DNA of 64,000 nucleotides from Exiguobacterium sp018617385 (GTDB lineage: Bacteria; Bacillota; Bacilli; Exiguobacteriales; Exiguobacteriaceae). The notes under the pieces were generated by a model. That model was not told the DNA's origin. It did no database searches and saw only the letters and a program-made list of their open reading frames with translations. Made by a program: the position numbers and the translations under genes. The first letter of the stretch is position 1. Each line of letters begins with the position of its first letter. The stretch covers positions 992,001 through 1,056,000 of the forward strand of contig NZ_JACSKA010000001.1 in the NCBI RefSeq assembly GCF_018617385.1, written 5' to 3'. Of this stretch, positions 35,440 through 44,003 are shown in pieces.

Positions 35440-35920
35440 TAACCCGTTTTATATCGTGGGGTTTATGGGTACAGGTAAATCTACCTTATTCTCGTTTCTG
35501 AAAGAATATGGGGAGGTCATCGATCTTGATTTAGTCATTGAGTCCATGACTGGGATGGAGATCGCTACATATTTTGACCGCTACGGTGAGTCTGCGTTTC
35601 GTGATGTTGAGTCAAAAGTACTGCAACAAGTCACTGCTGACTATATCCTGACCGGTGGTGGAGTGGTGGAACGCTCTGAAAATATATGTTGGATGCGAGA
35701 ACGTGGTACGATGATCCATTTAAATCTTCCGTTCGACATGTGTTGGGAACGAATCAAAGATTCTGCGCGGCCACTTGTTAAAAGAGGACGGGAGGATGTT
35801 CATGCGTTGTTTCAACGACGTGATCAATTATATCGAAAAGCGAGTGTATCCATCGATGCATCTCAATCGCCTGAAGACATCGCCAAGCAAATCATCCGTA
35901 TAAAGGGGGAAAAAGTATGA
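35432..35920 (+). CDS. aroK: Shikimate kinase
   Basis: 162-aa P-loop kinase that phosphorylates shikimate in aromatic amino acid synthesis. Walker A is GFMGTGKST, the shikimate-binding motif DLDLVIE, and GGGVVE plus RPLVK mark substrate and lid segments. Start at 35432 follows GAGGTG by 6 nt and overlaps comGG, so it appears to be transcribed with the comG operon. It is tightly coupled to the next gene (ATGA). Confidence 0.9.
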   Translation: MNDNPFYIVGFMGTGKSTLFSFLKEYGEVIDLDLVIESMTGMEIATYFDRYGESAFRDVESKVLQQVTADYILTGGGVVERSENICWMRERGTMIHLNLPFDMCWERIKDSARPLVKRGREDVHALFQRRDQLYRKASVSIDASQSPEDIAKQIIRIKGEKV

Positions 35921-36255
35921 TTTGGATTAATTTTGCCATCATCGTATTTTCATTAATCGGACTTGGGATATATGGTTATCTCTTGTTCAAAAACAAAATG
36001 AAACCAGAATTTGGTCGTTTGAATCGTCTGACGGAACGTTTTAAAATTCGGGGGGATGTGATTGGTCAACAGGTCAATGAAATCAAAGGACACGTGGATG
36101 CGGTCAATCGATCCGTTACTCAAATAAAAGAGTTTGGGGTCAATGCGAAGAATGAATCGATTGAATTAAAGCAAGCCGCCGTTGAGCTAACTCATGAAAT
36201 CAAACGGACAGCGGGAATTGAACGTTCTGACGTTTCCACCGAGTCGAAAATATGA
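35917..36255 (+). CDS. Membrane-anchored coiled-coil protein (DUF948-like)
   Basis: 112 aa: one N-terminal span (about residues 3-23), then a polar helical region with heptad-like spacing (VNEIKGHVDAVNRSVTQIKEF). The layout resembles DUF948 proteins, but the match is only general. It starts inside the aroK stop codon with GGGGG upstream, so it closes that transcription unit ahead of a terminator. Function unknown. Confidence 0.68.
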   Translation: MIWINFAIIVFSLIGLGIYGYLLFKNKMKPEFGRLNRLTERFKIRGDVIGQQVNEIKGHVDAVNRSVTQIKEFGVNAKNESIELKQAAVELTHEIKRTAGIERSDVSTESKI

Positions 36256-36262
36256 AATAATG

Positions 36263-36297
36263 AGGATGAAAACGTTTTCGTTTTTCATCCTTTTTCT
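36263..36297 (+). terminator. Terminator upstream of gcvT
   Basis: 10-bp stem (36263-36272 with 36282-36291), then TTTTT. It separates the comG/aroK unit from the gcv genes. The remaining ~107 nt before gcvT shows no glycine-aptamer core. Confidence 0.78.
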
Positions 36298-36403
36298 TTT
36301 TCGCTTTTTTACCTATGCAGAAGGAATAAAAATTGTTAAAGTGGAATGGAAAACGAAAGATTTCAAAAACAAAAGCATTTTATGTTCGGGATTGGGGGAT
36401 ATT

Positions 36404-37480
36404 ATGGAAAAGGTTACTTTGAAACGTACGCCTTTGTTCGATTTGATTGAACCGAAGGCGAAGATGGTTGATTTTGCGGGATTTGAAATGCCGATTATGT
36501 TCTCTTCGATTAAAGAAGAGCATTTGGCTGTACGTCAAAACGTGGGGATGTTTGATGTATCTCACATGGGAGAAATTCGAATCGAAGGGCCGGATGCGCT
36601 TGAGCAAGTTCAAAACTTGGTGACGAATGATATCTCGAAGATTAAAGTTGGTCAAGCCCAGTATAACCTTCTCTGTCTTGAAGACGGCGGTGTGGTGGAC
36701 GATTTGCTTGTCTATCGATTAGATGAGGACGCTTATTGGCTCGTCGTCAATGCTTCAAATATTGAAAAGGACGAAGCCCACATTCGTCGATACGTCAAGG
36801 GTGACGTGGTTGTGACAAATGAATCTGATGAATATGGTCAGATTGCGATTCAAGGACCGAATGCACAATCCGTACTTCAAACTATCACAAATGTGGCACT
36901 CGACGAAATCGGGTTCTTCAAATTCATGAATGGGGACGTGGCGGGTGTGCCATCGATCATCTCTAGAAGTGGGTATACTGGGGAAGATGGTTTCGAGATT
37001 TATGCTCGAGCAGAAGCGATTTCTGCCATCTGGGAAGCGCTTGAAGCCGAGGGTGTTACCCCATGTGGGCTGGGCGCACGCGATACATTACGTTTCGAAG
37101 CGTGCTTGCCGCTTTACGGTCATGAGTTGGATGAGTCGGTCACGCCATTCGAAGCGAATCTCAATTTTGCAGTTAAGCTAGATACTGATTTTGTTGGTAA
37201 GGAAGCACTCGTCACTCAAAAAGAGAATATTCCGAATCGATTGATCGGATTGAAATTGCTCGGTCGTGGGATTGCCCGCCAAGGGGCGCAAGTTGAATTG
37301 GATGGGAATGTAATCGGCGTTGTCACGACCGGTACGATGCCTCCGACTGTAAATGAATCAATCGCATGGGCACGAGTCGATGCACGTTACAAAGATGAAG
37401 AGCGTTTTGTCATCGACATCCGTGGCAAAAAGATTGAAGCCGAACGCGTACCGACACCTTTCTATAAACGAACGAAATGA
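36404..37480 (+). CDS. gcvT: Glycine cleavage system T protein (aminomethyltransferase)
   Basis: 358-aa enzyme that moves the aminomethyl carbon from H-protein to tetrahydrofolate, giving 5,10-methylene-THF and ammonia. Family motifs: AGFEMPIMF, VGMFDVSHMGE, the catalytic Asp region in LVTNDI, and SRSGYTGEDGFEI. The start at 36404 is set by GGGGGA; an open N-terminal extension back to 36194 crosses a terminator and is rejected. First gene of gcvT-PA-PB. No glycine riboswitch is visible. Confidence 0.95.
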   Translation: MEKVTLKRTPLFDLIEPKAKMVDFAGFEMPIMFSSIKEEHLAVRQNVGMFDVSHMGEIRIEGPDALEQVQNLVTNDISKIKVGQAQYNLLCLEDGGVVDDLLVYRLDEDAYWLVVNASNIEKDEAHIRRYVKGDVVVTNESDEYGQIAIQGPNAQSVLQTITNVALDEIGFFKFMNGDVAGVPSIISRSGYTGEDGFEIYARAEAISAIWEALEAEGVTPCGLGARDTLRFEACLPLYGHELDESVTPFEANLNFAVKLDTDFVGKEALVTQKENIPNRLIGLKLLGRGIARQGAQVELDGNVIGVVTTGTMPPTVNESIAWARVDARYKDEERFVIDIRGKKIEAERVPTPFYKRTK

Positions 37481-37496
37481 AACAGGGGGATTCAGA

Positions 37497-38843
37497 ATGA
37501 ACAGAATGGAATTTCGTTATTTACCGATGACCGAACAAGATGAACGAGACATGTTAGAGACAATCGGCGTCGATTCAATCGAAGCGCTTCTCTCAGATAT
37601 TCCAGAAACACTTCGCGAACAAGCATCATTGGCGGCGATTGGGGCTCCGCTTCCGGAAGTCGATCTCGTTCGTCATATGACGAAGTTGGCTGATAAAAAC
37701 AAACATACGAAATCATACCCGAGCTTCCTTGGAGCAGGGATGTACGATCATCTTTCACCAAGTGTGATGAACCATATGCTTTTGCGTTCTGAATTCTATA
37801 CGGCGTATACGCCATATCAACCTGAGATTTCACAAGGTGAACTTCAGGCGATGTTCGAATTCCAAACAATGATTTGTGAATTGACAGGGATGGACGTCGC
37901 GAACTCTTCGATGTACGACGGAATCACGGCTCTCGCTGAGGCGACTTACCTAGCGAGCGCGCAGACGAAGAAAAAACGTGTCGTCGTCTCTGGTGCAGTG
38001 CATCCTGAAGCGAAGGACGTAATCCGTACGTATGCTGACGGACCGGGGCTATCCGTTGACTACACAGATGTAGTGAACGGGGTGACGGACGTGTCAGACC
38101 TTGATTTGACGGATGCGTCGTGTCTTGTCGTACAATATCCAAACTTCTACGGTCGTATTGAAGACTTAGAAACATTGGCAGAATTGGCTCATGAAGCCGG
38201 TGCACTCTTCGTCGTTTCGAGCAACCCGCTCGCCCTCGGAATTCTTGAGTCACCAGGAGCACTCGGTGCGGACATCACGGTCGGAGATGCACAGCCATTC
38301 GGTATTCCGCAAAGTTTTGGTGGACCGTCATGTGGATACTTCGCGGTCAAAAAATCTTTGATGCGTAAACTACCGGGACGACTTGTTGGTCAAACGGTCG
38401 ATGAGGACGGCAAACGCGGATTCGTGTTGACGCTCCAGGCGCGTGAACAGCACATTCGTCGTGATAAAGCGACATCCAATATCTGTTCGAACCAAGCGCT
38501 TAACGCATTGGCTGCTTCGATTACGATGTCCGCTTTAGGAAAATACGGAATTCGTGATATGGCCGTTCGGAATATTCAAACTGCTCATTATATGAAAGAA
38601 GCGTTAAAAGCTGCAGGATTCAACATCGTGGACGAAGGACCGATGTTCAATGAGTTCGTGGTGGATTTTGGACATGACGCAGAAGAAGTATCGCGCCATC
38701 TGCTCGAGCATGGCATGATTGGTGGTCTACCGCTTGGTACGTATGAAGGGGAGCGTCAGACACAGATGTTGGTTTGCGCGACGGAATTGCGCACGAAAGA
38801 AGAGATTGATCAGTTTGTCGAAGTGGTTGGGGGGATGAAATAA
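37497..38843 (+). CDS. gcvPA: Glycine dehydrogenase (decarboxylating) subunit 1
   Basis: 448-aa subunit of the PLP-dependent P protein, which is split in Firmicutes. It begins FRYLPMTEQDERDML, and shows FLGAGMYDH, YTPYQPEISQGELQ and GEPQ-like GDAQPFGIP. This half lacks the PLP lysine. GGGGGA lies 6 nt before the ATG at 37497. The stop overlaps the gcvPB start (TAATG), so translation is coupled. Confidence 0.96.
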   Translation: MNRMEFRYLPMTEQDERDMLETIGVDSIEALLSDIPETLREQASLAAIGAPLPEVDLVRHMTKLADKNKHTKSYPSFLGAGMYDHLSPSVMNHMLLRSEFYTAYTPYQPEISQGELQAMFEFQTMICELTGMDVANSSMYDGITALAEATYLASAQTKKKRVVVSGAVHPEAKDVIRTYADGPGLSVDYTDVVNGVTDVSDLDLTDASCLVVQYPNFYGRIEDLETLAELAHEAGALFVVSSNPLALGILESPGALGADITVGDAQPFGIPQSFGGPSCGYFAVKKSLMRKLPGRLVGQTVDEDGKRGFVLTLQAREQHIRRDKATSNICSNQALNALAASITMSALGKYGIRDMAVRNIQTAHYMKEALKAAGFNIVDEGPMFNEFVVDFGHDAEEVSRHLLEHGMIGGLPLGTYEGERQTQMLVCATELRTKEEIDQFVEVVGGMK

Positions 38844-40318
38844 TGCAACACGAGCAAACGCTAATTTTTGAAGTATCACGTGAAGGACGGACTGGATATA
38901 ATTTGCCGACACCGACTGTCCCAGAGGTTGACCTTGAGACGTTGTTACCGGCTACGATGATTCGAAAAGAGGCGGCGGAACTTCCGGAAGTATCTGAACT
39001 CGATGTCGTTCGCCATTACACGTCTCTATCTACACGAAACCATGGGGTCGATTCAGGCTTCTATCCGCTCGGTTCGTGTACGATGAAATATAATCCGAAA
39101 GTGAACGAAGATATGGCTCGTCTTCCTGGCTTTGCACATATTCACCCGTTGCAACCGGTTGAGACGATTCAAGGTGCGCTCGAACTCATGGTGGACTTAC
39201 AGGAGCAACTCGCTGAAATTACAGGAATGGACGAAGTCACACTCCAACCAGCGGCAGGGGCGCATGGGGAATGGACGGGACTCATGTTGATCAAAGCGTT
39301 CCATGAACGTAATGGGGATACGGCTCGTACGAAAGTACTCGTTCCAGACTCGGCGCACGGAACGAACCCGGCGTCCGCAGTCGTTGCTGGATTCGAGACG
39401 GTAACCGTTAAGTCGGATGAGCGCGGTCTCGTCGATTTGGATGATTTGAAGGCAAAAGTTGGAGCGGATACAGCTGCGCTCATGCTGACAAACCCGAATA
39501 CGCTTGGACTATTCGAAGCGGATATTCTTGAAATCTCAAAAGTCGTTCATGAAGCTGGCGGGAAGCTTTATTATGATGGCGCGAACTCAAACGCGATTCT
39601 CGGAATCGCGCGTCCGGGGGACATGGGCTTCGACGTCGTTCACTTGAACCTGCATAAGACGTTCACGGGTCCTCACGGCGGTGGAGGTCCAGGTTCAGGT
39701 CCAGTCGGGGTAAAACGTGACTTAATCCCATTCCTACCGACTCCAATCGTGACGAAAACAGATGATGGATATGGTCTCGATTACGACCGACCACATTCAA
39801 TCGGTCGAATCAAACCATTCTATGGAAACTTCGGGATCAACGTCCGAGCTTACAGCTATATCAAGACGATGGGCGCAGAAGGATTGACGCGGGTATCACG
39901 TGAAGCGGTCCTCAACGCAAACTATATGTTCGCGCGACTAAAAGATGCGTTCGACGTGCCATATGATACGTATTGCAAACATGAGTTTGTCTTGTCAGGC
40001 AAACGTCAAAAAGCCCTTGGTGTTCGTACTCTCGACATCGCTAAACGTCTTCTTGACTTCGGTTACCACCCACCGACAATCTATTTCCCGTTAAATGTCG
40101 AGGAATGTATTATGGTGGAACCGACAGAGACAGAATCAAAAGAAACACTTGATGCGTTCTGTGATGCGATGCTCCAGATTGCGAAAGAGGCGGAAGAGAA
40201 TCCGGAGATCGTTCAGACGGCTCCTCATACGACGGTCGTCAAACGGATGGACGAGACACTCGCTGCCCGTAAACCGGTCTTAAAATATGAGCGTCGTGAG
40301 GCGTCATCTGTAAAATAA
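38843..40318 (+). CDS. gcvPB: Glycine dehydrogenase (decarboxylating) subunit 2
   Basis: 491-aa catalytic subunit that decarboxylates glycine and loads H-protein. The PLP lysine is in HLNLHKTFTGPHGGGGPG (near residue 273), following FYPLGSCTMKYNP and DSAHGTNPAS. Start overlaps gcvPA by one base. gcvH is not in this window, as in other Bacillales where it lies elsewhere. Confidence 0.96.
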   Translation: MQHEQTLIFEVSREGRTGYNLPTPTVPEVDLETLLPATMIRKEAAELPEVSELDVVRHYTSLSTRNHGVDSGFYPLGSCTMKYNPKVNEDMARLPGFAHIHPLQPVETIQGALELMVDLQEQLAEITGMDEVTLQPAAGAHGEWTGLMLIKAFHERNGDTARTKVLVPDSAHGTNPASAVVAGFETVTVKSDERGLVDLDDLKAKVGADTAALMLTNPNTLGLFEADILEISKVVHEAGGKLYYDGANSNAILGIARPGDMGFDVVHLNLHKTFTGPHGGGGPGSGPVGVKRDLIPFLPTPIVTKTDDGYGLDYDRPHSIGRIKPFYGNFGINVRAYSYIKTMGAEGLTRVSREAVLNANYMFARLKDAFDVPYDTYCKHEFVLSGKRQKALGVRTLDIAKRLLDFGYHPPTIYFPLNVEECIMVEPTETESKETLDAFCDAMLQIAKEAEENPEIVQTAPHTTVVKRMDETLAARKPVLKYERREASSVK

Positions 40319-40361
40319 AAAATGGGCGAGTCGATGATTGAATCGACCCGCCCGTTTTTTT
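40315..40361. terminator. Bidirectional terminator between gcvPB and yqhL
   Basis: Long stem (40324-40335 with 40342-40353, one mismatch) flanked by A6 and T7, serving both converging genes. Confidence 0.87.
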
Positions 40362-40740
40362 ATGCTTTTTTAATCTTACCCTTCCAGTTCTTGAAACCGC
40401 CTTCGAGCATGTAGATGTTGTTGTATCCGTTCTTCATCAGGAGTTTAGCGGCCTGGTTTGAACGTGAACTACCTTGGCAGTAAATCAAAATCGGTTGATC
40501 TTTGCGCAGTTCTTTCATGCGTAGTTTCATTTGGCCGACCGGGATATTCCGAGCACCAACGATATGTCCACCTTTGTATTCGTTCGGTTCACGCACGTCA
40601 ATCAACTGACCTTTACGGAGTGAGGCGCGGAATTCTTCTTGTTTCATTTTTTTCAACCCGCGAGCTGGCATGAAACGCCATACGATGTAGGCGATCAAGG
40701 CAACCCATAGGAGGATGACGAGGATTGTTTCGAGTCCCAT
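40360..40740 (-). CDS. yqhL: Membrane-anchored rhodanese-like protein
   Basis: 126 aa: one N-terminal span (about residues 4-21), then a single rhodanese domain with LIDVREPNEYKGGHI and the active-site loop YCQGSSRS, whose Cys carries the persulfide. It should face the cytoplasm or cell surface depending on topology. GAAGGGAAG lies before the ATG at 40740; upstream codons are excluded. Position matches B. subtilis yqhL. Confidence 0.9.
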   Translation of the reverse strand: MGLETILVILLWVALIAYIVWRFMPARGLKKMKQEEFRASLRKGQLIDVREPNEYKGGHIVGARNIPVGQMKLRMKELRKDQPILIYCQGSSRSNQAAKLLMKNGYNNIYMLEGGFKNWKGKIKKA

Positions 40741-40903
40741 AGATGTTCTTCCCTTCTCTTTCAAAGTTACCATATCTCATTATAATGAATTTAAGGTCAT
40801 GAGACAATGATTGACTCAATCAATCGGGGCTTTCCCTTTCGATTTCATTCTAGTTAGGATAAAATAAAGAATGGAAACCGGAACATAAGGGGAGGTCGTG
40901 CCC

Positions 40904-41332
40904 ATGCCGACACCGAGTATGGAAGATTATTTAGAACGTATTTATTTGTTGATGTCAGAGAAAGGCTATGCGCGTGTATCTGATATTGCGGAACATTTAG
41001 GGGTCCATCCCTCCTCTGTCACCAAAATGGTTCAAAAGTTGGACCGTGAAGAATATCTGGTGTATGAAAAGTATCGTGGTCTCATGCTTACAAAAAAAGG
41101 TCAAAAAGTAGGGAAGCGATTGGTCGAGCGTCATGCGATGCTCGAGTCTTTTTTACGTCTAATCGGAGTGGATGAGGCAGATGTGTACGAGGATGTCGAG
41201 GGAATCGAACACCATCTCAGCTCGAACACGCTTGACTGTATGACACAATTCGTGGAATTTTTTGAAGATAAGCCTGAGCTCATGGATCAATTCAGAGAAT
41301 TTCGGGAACAAGAGCGAGCTTCAGAGGAATAA
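40904..41332 (+). CDS. mntR: Manganese-dependent transcriptional regulator
   Basis: 142-aa DtxR-family repressor of Mn(II) uptake. It aligns without gaps through the metal region with B. subtilis MntR as I recall it: ligands Asp8, Glu11, His77, Glu99, Glu102 and His103 all fall at the same numbers. The N-terminal winged helix includes HPSSVTKMVQKLDRE. The start at 40904 lies 8 nt after AAGGGGAGG; an upstream GTG is too close to the ribosome site. lipM, which separates yqhL and mntR in B. subtilis, is absent. Confidence 0.95.
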   Translation: MPTPSMEDYLERIYLLMSEKGYARVSDIAEHLGVHPSSVTKMVQKLDREEYLVYEKYRGLMLTKKGQKVGKRLVERHAMLESFLRLIGVDEADVYEDVEGIEHHLSSNTLDCMTQFVEFFEDKPELMDQFREFREQERASEE

Positions 41333-41340
41333 TATGTGAA

Positions 41341-41374
41341 AAGCGTCAATCGAACTCGATTGTCGCTTTTTATT
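41341..41374 (+). terminator. Terminator of mntR
   Basis: 12-bp stem with one T-T mismatch (41341-41352 with 41357-41368), followed by TTTTTATTT. Confidence 0.75.
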
Positions 41375-41476
41375 TGGTTCATCACCACTAAAATACGAAC
41401 GAATCATTCATATTTATCATAGAATGTATATTTTTTAGTGGTCGTTATGTTAAGATGAATCGTGGATTGAATAGAT

Positions 41477-41509
41477 AGGGGGTGACGGCGAACATTCGCC
41501 GGATAAATG
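41477..41509 (+). promoter_or_regulatory. Unusual ribosome binding site of hpt with hairpin spacer
   Basis: AGGGGGTGA (41477-41485) is the only strong Shine-Dalgarno but lies 21 nt before the ATG at 41507. The spacer contains GGCGAACATTCGCC (41487-41500), a GGCGA/TCGCC hairpin. If folded, the effective spacing shrinks to about 7 nt. Confidence 0.6.
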
Positions 41510-42034
41510 GAGATTCAAATCAAAGGAAAACTGTTTGATGAACAGCAGATTCAAACACGTGTGAAAGAGTTGGCTGAAGAAATTGAGAACGATGCAGAGG
41601 GAACGCCAATCGTGATCGTCGCCGTGTTAAAGGGTTCGATGGTCTTTGCGGCAGACTTGATGCGATACATGAAAGGCAGCGTTCAGCTCGATACGGTCGC
41701 GACGTCTTCTTACGGGAAAAAGACGGTCTCGAGTGGGAGTGTGCAGCTTCGGAAGGACTTGGATTTAGATGTGGAAGGAAAGTATGTCGTCATTATCGAG
41801 GACATCATCGACACGGGACAGACGTTGAAATTCTTGTGTAAACATATGGAGCTCCATCAACCGAAACAGTTGAAAATTTGTACGCTTCTCGACAAGCCGG
41901 CGCGTCGACTCGTTCAATTGGACGCAGACTATGTCGGGTTCGAAATTCCTGATGAGTTTGTCATCGGATATGGGATCGATTATGCGGAGCAATATCGGAA
42001 TCTTCCGTATATCGGATATGTAGAGACGACATAA
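41507..42034 (+). CDS. hpt: Hypoxanthine phosphoribosyltransferase
   Basis: 175-aa purine salvage enzyme making IMP/GMP from hypoxanthine/guanine and PRPP. The PRPP loop is VVIIEDIIDTGQTL (near residue 97), with VLKGS at the pyrophosphate site and a C-terminal VGFEIPDEFVIGYG purine-site segment. In most Bacillales hpt is beside tilS and ftsH; here it stands between mntR and yqhP, so it may be a second copy. The start is set by homology; the ribosome site is structured, see the separate entry. Confidence 0.92.
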   Translation: MEIQIKGKLFDEQQIQTRVKELAEEIENDAEGTPIVIVAVLKGSMVFAADLMRYMKGSVQLDTVATSSYGKKTVSSGSVQLRKDLDLDVEGKYVVIIEDIIDTGQTLKFLCKHMELHQPKQLKICTLLDKPARRLVQLDADYVGFEIPDEFVIGYGIDYAEQYRNLPYIGYVETT

Positions 42035-42059
42035 AAAGGAGCGCCGCGGCGCTCCTTTT
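42034..42059. terminator. Bidirectional terminator between hpt and yqhP
   Basis: Perfect 26-nt palindrome with a GC-rich core (42034-42046 with 42047-42059), A/T ends on both sides. Confidence 0.88.
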
Positions 42060-42468
42060 ACATGTTTGCTTTCTTTTTCTTCTTGCCTTTTTTTCCTTCA
42101 ATCACTGTTAAGTGTGGAGGATTGCTACGATGTACGGTTGAACGTTTAGATAACTTGGTGACGTTCGAACCAGGTTTCTTCGCTTTCCGGTTTTTAGCGG
42201 AAGCGGAAGGTTTGACTTGAGGACCACGACTTCCCTGCATTCGTTTTTTTGAGGCTTGCGCGGTTTTACGATAGCGTGCATCTTCTGCAGACATACGTGG
42301 TGCCATGAAGACGCGATAGATCACATAAAAGACTAACCCGAATATCCCGATGAACAACAATTGTCTAAACAGGCGACCCGGATCGGTGGCAAGCATATGC
42401 CCGACCCCGATGAAGCCAAGGATAAACACGATTGTTGCAGCGATCGAACCGACTCTTTGTCTGATCAT
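42058..42468 (-). CDS. yqhP: YqhP/SA1362-like membrane protein with basic tail
   Basis: 136 aa: two spans (about residues 8-28 and 36-54), then a strongly basic, low-complexity tail ending in a Lys-rich run (EGKKGKKKKKANM), likely cytoplasmic and able to bind nucleic acid or acidic lipid head groups. Gene order before yqhQ fits B. subtilis yqhP and staphylococcal SA1362. GAGGAGG precedes the ATG. Function unknown. Confidence 0.72.
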   Translation of the reverse strand: MIRQRVGSIAATIVFILGFIGVGHMLATDPGRLFRQLLFIGIFGLVFYVIYRVFMAPRMSAEDARYRKTAQASKKRMQGSRGPQVKPSASAKNRKAKKPGSNVTKLSKRSTVHRSNPPHLTVIEGKKGKKKKKANM

Positions 42469-42482
42469 GGTGCTTCCTCCTC

Positions 42483-43424
42483 TTATCCCTCTCTATGAAT
42501 GACCGATTCTCCTAACTCTTTTCGTTCCCATGTCTCAAATGCTTCAATCGCGACTTGAATCTGCTCATCATTCGGCTCTCGTGTCGTCAATAATTGGAGT
42601 GACAGGCCCGGTTTGCCGAGGAATGACAGAAAGCGATGGTCGCGGAAACGATTGGTAAACTGAAGGACTTCAAATGAGATTCCGATGACGACCGGCAATA
42701 GCGCGATTCGGCTGACGAGTCGCAACCAGAGCGGGTCGATTGGCACAATCATGTAAACGCCAATCCCGACGAAGACGGTGAATAAAATGAAGCTCGAGCC
42801 ACAGCGATAATGCAATCGCGAGCTTTGGCGTACTTGTTCAACCGTGACCGGACGACCGGACTCATAGCAATTGATGACTTTATGCTCAGCGCCGTGATAT
42901 TGGAAGACGCGCTTGATCAGTGGCGTCAATGAGATCAAGTAAAGGTAGCTGAGTAACAATACTAATTTTATTCCCCCTTCAAGGAGGTTTTGAATCACAT
43001 GTCCGGAAAATAAAGGCACGTCTTGAAACATAGCCGCGAGCAGTGCGGGCGTCACATTGAAAATCAATTTACCAAACACGTATGAGATGACACCGACGAT
43101 TGCGATGAAGGCAATCATCCAGATGCTCTGTTTTTGGTCTTCGCTCGTGTTCGTATCTTCACTCGGGTCGACATCATATCGATCGCTCGCAAAGTTCATA
43201 TGTGCAGAACCGTTCTTTAACGATTCGTAAAGCGCGACAATCCCTCTTAAGAACGGTACTTTTTTTAACGATTGGACCCAAGGGACAAGAATGCGCGCTT
43301 GCTCGAATGTTTCGATCGAGCCATCTTTTCGCCGGATGGCAGATGCGCTTTCAGAGCGGCCTTGAAACATGACGCCTTCCACGAGCGCCTGTCCCCCGAC
43401 TGGGATGGTTGGTTTAGAATTCAT
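42483..43424 (-). CDS. yqhQ: DUF1385 family membrane protein
   Basis: 313 aa with the DUF1385 opening GGQALVEGVMFQG, then SAIRRKDGSI and a set of four or five spans (about residues 100-240) with YHGAEHKVINCYE, a conserved histidine-rich segment typical of the family. Function is not established. It lies 14 nt upstream of yqhP on the same strand, so the two probably form an operon. It diverges from aroQ. Confidence 0.88.
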   Translation of the reverse strand: MNSKPTIPVGGQALVEGVMFQGRSESASAIRRKDGSIETFEQARILVPWVQSLKKVPFLRGIVALYESLKNGSAHMNFASDRYDVDPSEDTNTSEDQKQSIWMIAFIAIVGVISYVFGKLIFNVTPALLAAMFQDVPLFSGHVIQNLLEGGIKLVLLLSYLYLISLTPLIKRVFQYHGAEHKVINCYESGRPVTVEQVRQSSRLHYRCGSSFILFTVFVGIGVYMIVPIDPLWLRLVSRIALLPVVIGISFEVLQFTNRFRDHRFLSFLGKPGLSLQLLTTREPNDEQIQVAIEAFETWERKELGESVIHREG

Positions 43425-43565
43425 TCACTTTCCTCGATTCTTCAAATGTTGTACTTGAATTATACCGTGATTTGTAAAAAAAACGAAAGGGCAGAAGGCT
43501 CGATTCACGTTCTTTCGATAAATTTGTTACAATAGATAAGACTTGACGAACGAGGGGGAAGAAGG

Positions 43566-44003
43566 TTGCGGATTTTAGTTTTAAATGGACCGAATTTAAA
43601 TCTACTAGGTCGTCGTGAACCGGATGTATATGGCGATGTGTCGTTGAAAGGATTGGCGGCAGAACTGATGCTGCGCGCTCCAGAAGACGTTGAACTCACC
43701 TTTAAACAATCGAATCATGAGGGAGATTTAATTGATGCGCTACATGACGCTTTTGATTATGAGGGTGTCATATTGAATGCGGGTGCCTATACGCATACAT
43801 CGATTGCGATCCGGGATGCCATATCCGCTATCGCTGCCCCGGTCGTTGAAGTACATATCTCGAACGTGCATGCACGCGAGACCTTTCGGCATGAGTCAAA
43901 ACTTGCTGCCGTCTGTATCGGTGTCATTACCGGTTTTGGACTCACGAGCTATACGTTAGCGATGCATGCACTAATCGAACATTGGAGGAATCGACATGAT
44001 TGA
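43566..44003 (+). CDS. aroQ: Type II 3-dehydroquinate dehydratase
   Basis: 145-aa dodecameric enzyme of the shikimate pathway. Motifs: LNGPNLNLLGRREP with the catalytic lid Arg, NHEGDLID, ILNAGAYTHTS and EVHISNVHARE with the catalytic His. Start is TTG at 43566, after GAGGGGGAAG. Overlaps pepQ by 8 nt and is transcribed with pepQ and efp. Confidence 0.95.
   Translation: MRILVLNGPNLNLLGRREPDVYGDVSLKGLAAELMLRAPEDVELTFKQSNHEGDLIDALHDAFDYEGVILNAGAYTHTSIAIRDAISAIAAPVVEVHISNVHARETFRHESKLAAVCIGVITGFGLTSYTLAMHALIEHWRNRHD

Noticed and set aside
36194..36403. N-terminal membrane extension of gcvT
   Set aside because: The open frame crosses a transcription terminator and lacks a ribosome site; GcvT homologues begin near 36404.
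41487..41500. GGCGAACATTCGCC as a LexA (SOS) box
   Set aside because: The Gram-positive consensus CGAAC-N4-GTTCG needs a longer spacing; only the outer letters agree.
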